From the NCBI GenBank assembly GCA_016930535.1, contig JAFGGN010000065.1:1-64000 (forward strand): a stretch of 64,000 bases of DNA. Direction: 5' to 3'. Positions within the stretch are counted from its first letter, which is position 1; each line of letters opens with the position of its first letter. The stretch comes from a bacterium. Its GTDB lineage: Bacteria > Zhuqueibacterota > QNDG01 > JAFGCO01. The notes beneath the pieces were generated by a model. That model did no database searches and was not told where the DNA came from. It saw only the letters and a list, made by a program, of their open reading frames with translations. Below are positions 60,887 to 64,000 of the stretch, piece after piece. A program made the translations under genes and the position numbers.

Positions 60887-61110
60887 AGGGTATATGGGTG
60901 GATGGGTGGATGAGTATATGTGTATATGGGGCCCTGCCGCCCGGCCCCTGTAAGTGACCCCGGACGGCGGACCGCTGACCGTCAATGCGTCGGGGATACG
61001 GAGCCGCGGAGATGTTAAAAACAGACCGCGGACCACTGACATCAGGACCGCGGACCGCAAAAGACAGTGAACCGGAGAAACGGAGACGCGGTGAAACGGA
61101 GATTTTAACA
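60887..61110 (+). repeat. Composite intergenic repeat, copy E
   Basis: gggtatatgggtggatgggtggatgagtatatg...gggccctgccgcccggcccctgtaagtgaccccggacggcggaccgctgaccgtcaatgc...gacgcggtgaaacggaga; begins directly after the stop codon. Confidence 0.8.
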
Positions 61111-61382
61111 ACAGCACCATGCTTTGCTCCGTTTCTCATTATCTCCGGTTCATCGTTTCACGATCCGGCACAACGTATCGATGATATTTTCATTCAACAT
61201 GCAACATTCAAAATTCAGCATTGCGTTTCTCTTCGTCTCTCTTGCTCACCGCAGCCCCGTCTCATGCATGCAATTATCGATCCGACGACTCTACGGACCC
61301 AATGACCCAATAGACCCAACAGACCCGGTTCTTTCATTTTTCACCTTGATTCTTATTTCAAATCTTGTAAATTACAGTTCCG

Positions 61383-64000
61383 ATGAAAAATTCAACCCTG
61401 CATATCGGTGTGGACCTGGGTTCGGTCAGCATCAAGATGGCCGTGCTGAACCATGAGGGGACCGAACTGTCCGCGCTTGGATTTGTGCATTTCGAATCGC
61501 CTGCCGGAAAGTTCTGGCTGTCGCCCTATATCCGGCATCAGGGCTCCGCATTTCAGCATTTTCAGGAACTCTATGAAAATGTGCGCCGGGCCCTGCCGGA
61601 CCGCCTGAACCTTTCACTGTGGACCACGGGCAGAACCGGGAAAGTGCTGTCCGGGCAGCTGAACATACCCCATATCCAGGAATTCCAGGCCGCCGCAGAA
61701 GGGGTGGCGCGGCTTTTTCCCGATGTCGGCACCATATTCGAGATGGGCGGAGAATCCGCCAAGTTTCTGGAAATTCATCGCGGGAACGGCCGGGTGCAGA
61801 TCACGGATTATGAGATGAACGGCGACTGTGCGGCCGGAACGGGCCTGTTTTTTGACCAGCAGGCCGGGCGGCTCAAGTTTCCGGTGGAGAAAGTGGGTGA
61901 TGTGGTGGGCGATGCATGCCGGTCGGCCTGTATTGCCGGGCGATGCTCCGTGTTCGCCAAGAGCGACATGATTCATGCGCAGCAGCGGGGATACAAGCCC
62001 GAGGAAATTCTGAAAGGGTTGTGTGATGCCGTGATCCGGAACTTCAGGGGCAGTGTGACCAAGGGAAAACGCATCCGGGAGAAAGCGGCCTTTATCGGAG
62101 GCATGGCCGCCAATGCGGGCGTGGTGAATGCGGTACGGCCCGTATTCGGATTCACGGACGGCGAGCTGGTGGTACCCGAATATCCGGCCTGGGTCGCGGC
62201 CATGGGAGCCGCGCTGGCAGGAATCGGTTCAGGCAGCGCGTCCATCGCAGTGCCGGATTTTCAACGGTCCGGCATTCGGGAAATTTCCTATCCCACCACC
62301 GCACCCCTTAGTATGGACAATGTGATTCTTTTAAGAAATGAAACGGATGCATTCCGCATGCCCGAAACCGGGATCGTGGATGCGTATCTGGGCATCGATA
62401 TCGGATCCGTAAGCACCAATCTCGCACTCATAACTCCGGACGGTGATCTGATCCACGGTATTTACCGGATGACCGAAGGCAGGCCCATCGAGGTGGTGAG
62501 GGCGGCTCTCGAAGAAATGCATGAAAAGGCCGGTGACCGTATCCGCATCCTGGGTGCGGGAACCACCGGATCGGGCCGTGAGCTGATCGGGCTCCTGACA
62601 GGCGCGGATGTGATCAAGGATGAAATCACGGCTCATAAAACCGGAGCCATTCATGTGAGCCGGAGGTACCTGGGCCGGACCGTGGATACCATATTCGAAA
62701 TCGGGGGGCAGGACAGTAAATTTATCTCGCTGAATGACGGCATCGTCGTCGATTTTGCGTTAAATGAGGCCTGCGCTGCGGGAACCGGCTCGTTCCTGGA
62801 GGAACAGGCCAGCCAGATCGGCATTCAGATTAAAGAAGAATTCGCCAGGCTTGCGCTTGAATCGCAGACGCCCCTTCAACTGGGCGAGCGGTGCACAGTG
62901 TTCATGGAAAAAGAATTGATTCCCTGGCTTCGCCGGAACGTGCCCAAGAAAGACATCGTGGCGGGTCTGGCCCTGTCCGTGGTGCAGAATTACCTGAACC
63001 GTGTGGTGAAAAAGCGGCCCGTGGGCGACCTCGTTTTCTTTCAGGGCGGCACGGCCTACAACGATGCCGTGGCTGCGGCCTTCAGCACGGTGCTCGGCCG
63101 GGAAATCGTGGTGCCGCCGCACAACGGCATCATGGGCGCCATCGGGGCGGCGCTGCTCGCACGGAACGCCGCGGACGGTCCGTCCCGGTTCAGGGGATGG
63201 GACCTGTCGAAGGTGCACTGGGATCTCCGGGAGTTCACCTGCAGAGCCTGCACCAATCAATGCACGATTCAGGAATTCAGCATCGAGGGAGAAAAGAGCT
63301 ATTGGGGCGACAAATGTTCGGACCGGTACCGTAAACGGTCTAAATCCAGACATACGGCCGTGATTCCCGATCTGTTCGCCTGGAGGGATAAGCTGACGTT
63401 TTCAGCGGAATCCAATGCCGTAAAATCCGGTTCGGGTATGGTCGCCATGCCGCGGGTGCTGTATCTTTTCGACCGGTTCCCCTTCTGGCGCACCTATTTC
63501 GAGGCCCTGGGCTTTCATGTGACGCTGTCGGAATCCACGCATCAGGATACGGTGAACCGGGGGCTCGAGGCCACGGTGGCCGAGCCCTGTTTCCCGGTTC
63601 AGGTGACGCACGGGCATATCGCGCGGCTTCTGGAATCCCCCGCGGATTTTATTTTTCTGCCCAATATGGTGAATGAATCCGCACCTCCGGATACGCCGGC
63701 TTCCTTTTACTGCCCCTGGGCGCAGACCGCGGGCCTGATGGCCGCGCACAGTCCGGTTCTGGAGTCGATGAAGGAGAGGCTGTTATTCCCCAATGTGCAG
63801 TTTCGCATGGATCCGGCCCTTGTGGAAAAATCCCTTTTTGAGCAGATAGGAAAACGTTTCCAGGTCCGGCGCTCCGCACACAGAAGCGCTTATCAAAGGG
63901 CCGGGGGGGCGTATGAAGCATTCAGGCGGACAATCCGGCAAAAGGGACTCGTTATTCTTGAACACATGCAGGGCACTTCCCTGCCCGGTATCGTTCTGGT
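61383..64000 (+). CDS. 2-hydroxyacyl-CoA dehydratase activase (BcrAD/BadFG ATPase-type, duplicated) with DUF2229-like region; 3' end outside window
   Basis: MKNSTLHIGVDLGSVSIKMAVL...GDCAAGTGLFFDQQ...GRCSVFAKSDM and second copy YLGIDIGSVSTNLALI...NEACAAGTGSFLEEQ...GERCTVFMEKE; open to window end. Confidence 0.9.
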   Translation, partial: MKNSTLHIGVDLGSVSIKMAVLNHEGTELSALGFVHFESPAGKFWLSPYIRHQGSAFQHFQELYENVRRALPDRLNLSLWTTGRTGKVLSGQLNIPHIQEFQAAAEGVARLFPDVGTIFEMGGESAKFLEIHRGNGRVQITDYEMNGDCAAGTGLFFDQQAGRLKFPVEKVGDVVGDACRSACIAGRCSVFAKSDMIHAQQRGYKPEEILKGLCDAVIRNFRGSVTKGKRIREKAAFIGGMAANAGVVNAVRPVFGFTDGELVVPEYPAWVAAMGAALAGIGSGSASIAVPDFQRSGIREISYPTTAPLSMDNVILLRNETDAFRMPETGIVDAYLGIDIGSVSTNLALITPDGDLIHGIYRMTEGRPIEVVRAALEEMHEKAGDRIRILGAGTTGSGRELIGLLTGADVIKDEITAHKTGAIHVSRRYLGRTVDTIFEIGGQDSKFISLNDGIVVDFALNEACAAGTGSFLEEQASQIGIQIKEEFARLALESQTPLQLGERCTVFMEKELIPWLRRNVPKKDIVAGLALSVVQNYLNRVVKKRPVGDLVFFQGGTAYNDAVAAAFSTVLGREIVVPPHNGIMGAIGAALLARNAADGPSRFRGWDLSKVHWDLREFTCRACTNQCTIQEFSIEGEKSYWGDKCSDRYRKRSKSRHTAVIPDLFAWRDKLTFSAESNAVKSGSGMVAMPRVLYLFDRFPFWRTYFEALGFHVTLSESTHQDTVNRGLEATVAEPCFPVQVTHGHIARLLESPADFIFLPNMVNESAPPDTPASFYCPWAQTAGLMAAHSPVLESMKERLLFPNVQFRMDPALVEKSLFEQIGKRFQVRRSAHRSAYQRAGGAYEAFRRTIRQKGLVILEHMQGTSLPGIVL

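Noticed and set aside
60626-61139. Minus-strand ORFs over copy E of the repeat
   Set aside because: Same repeat-derived peptides (YTHILIHPSTHIPF); noncoding.
1-64000. CRISPR arrays, phage or integrase/transposase genes, rRNA operons
   Set aside because: Scanned for regularly spaced repeats and hallmark proteins; none seen. The repeats found are not spacer-interrupted arrays.

Overview
Bacterial chromosomal fragment with a dense, mostly single-copy gene layout. GWxTD, PorV-like and T9SS-type C-terminal domains together with a bacterial V/A-ATPase suggest the FCB superphylum or a KSB1/Calditrichaeota-like lineage; this placement is inference. Left to right: (i) a toxin-antitoxin cluster (MNT/HepT remnants and an intact pair, a BrnT/CopG-like pair, VapBC); (ii) a sugar-modification module (double-DUF1080 protein, two Tat-signal Gfo/Idh/MocA oxidoreductases, SGNH hydrolase) with composite intergenic repeats; (iii) a promoter-to-terminator minus-strand operon encoding four paralogous secreted proteins, each with two GH2-type sugar-binding jelly-roll domains and no catalytic domain, with a histidine kinase and response regulator embedded in it; this is my top candidate for an undescribed system; (iv) parA-parB-M23-bactofilin; (v) a V/A-type ATPase operon (E-DUF2764-A-B-D-I-K); (vi) two large TPR proteins, a small secreted protein, a TolQ/ExbB-like protein, two TolR/ExbD-like proteins and an AgmX/PglI-type TonB-like protein, resembling the parts list of an Agl/Glt-like envelope machine; (vii) a TonB-dependent receptor, aspS, a CheY-like protein, a small lipoprotein, a LysM protein, phoH-7TM-HD-ybeY-corC, tRNA-Leu(UAG), tig-clpP-clpX; (viii) a possible structured leader RNA, a TonB receptor, a 1 kb-aa class T9SS-CTD protein, a PorV-like protein and a GWxTD protein; (ix) the 5' part of a large 2-hydroxyacyl-CoA dehydratase activase-like gene that runs off the window and is absent from the ORF track. 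All family calls are from reading motifs by eye; no searches were run.
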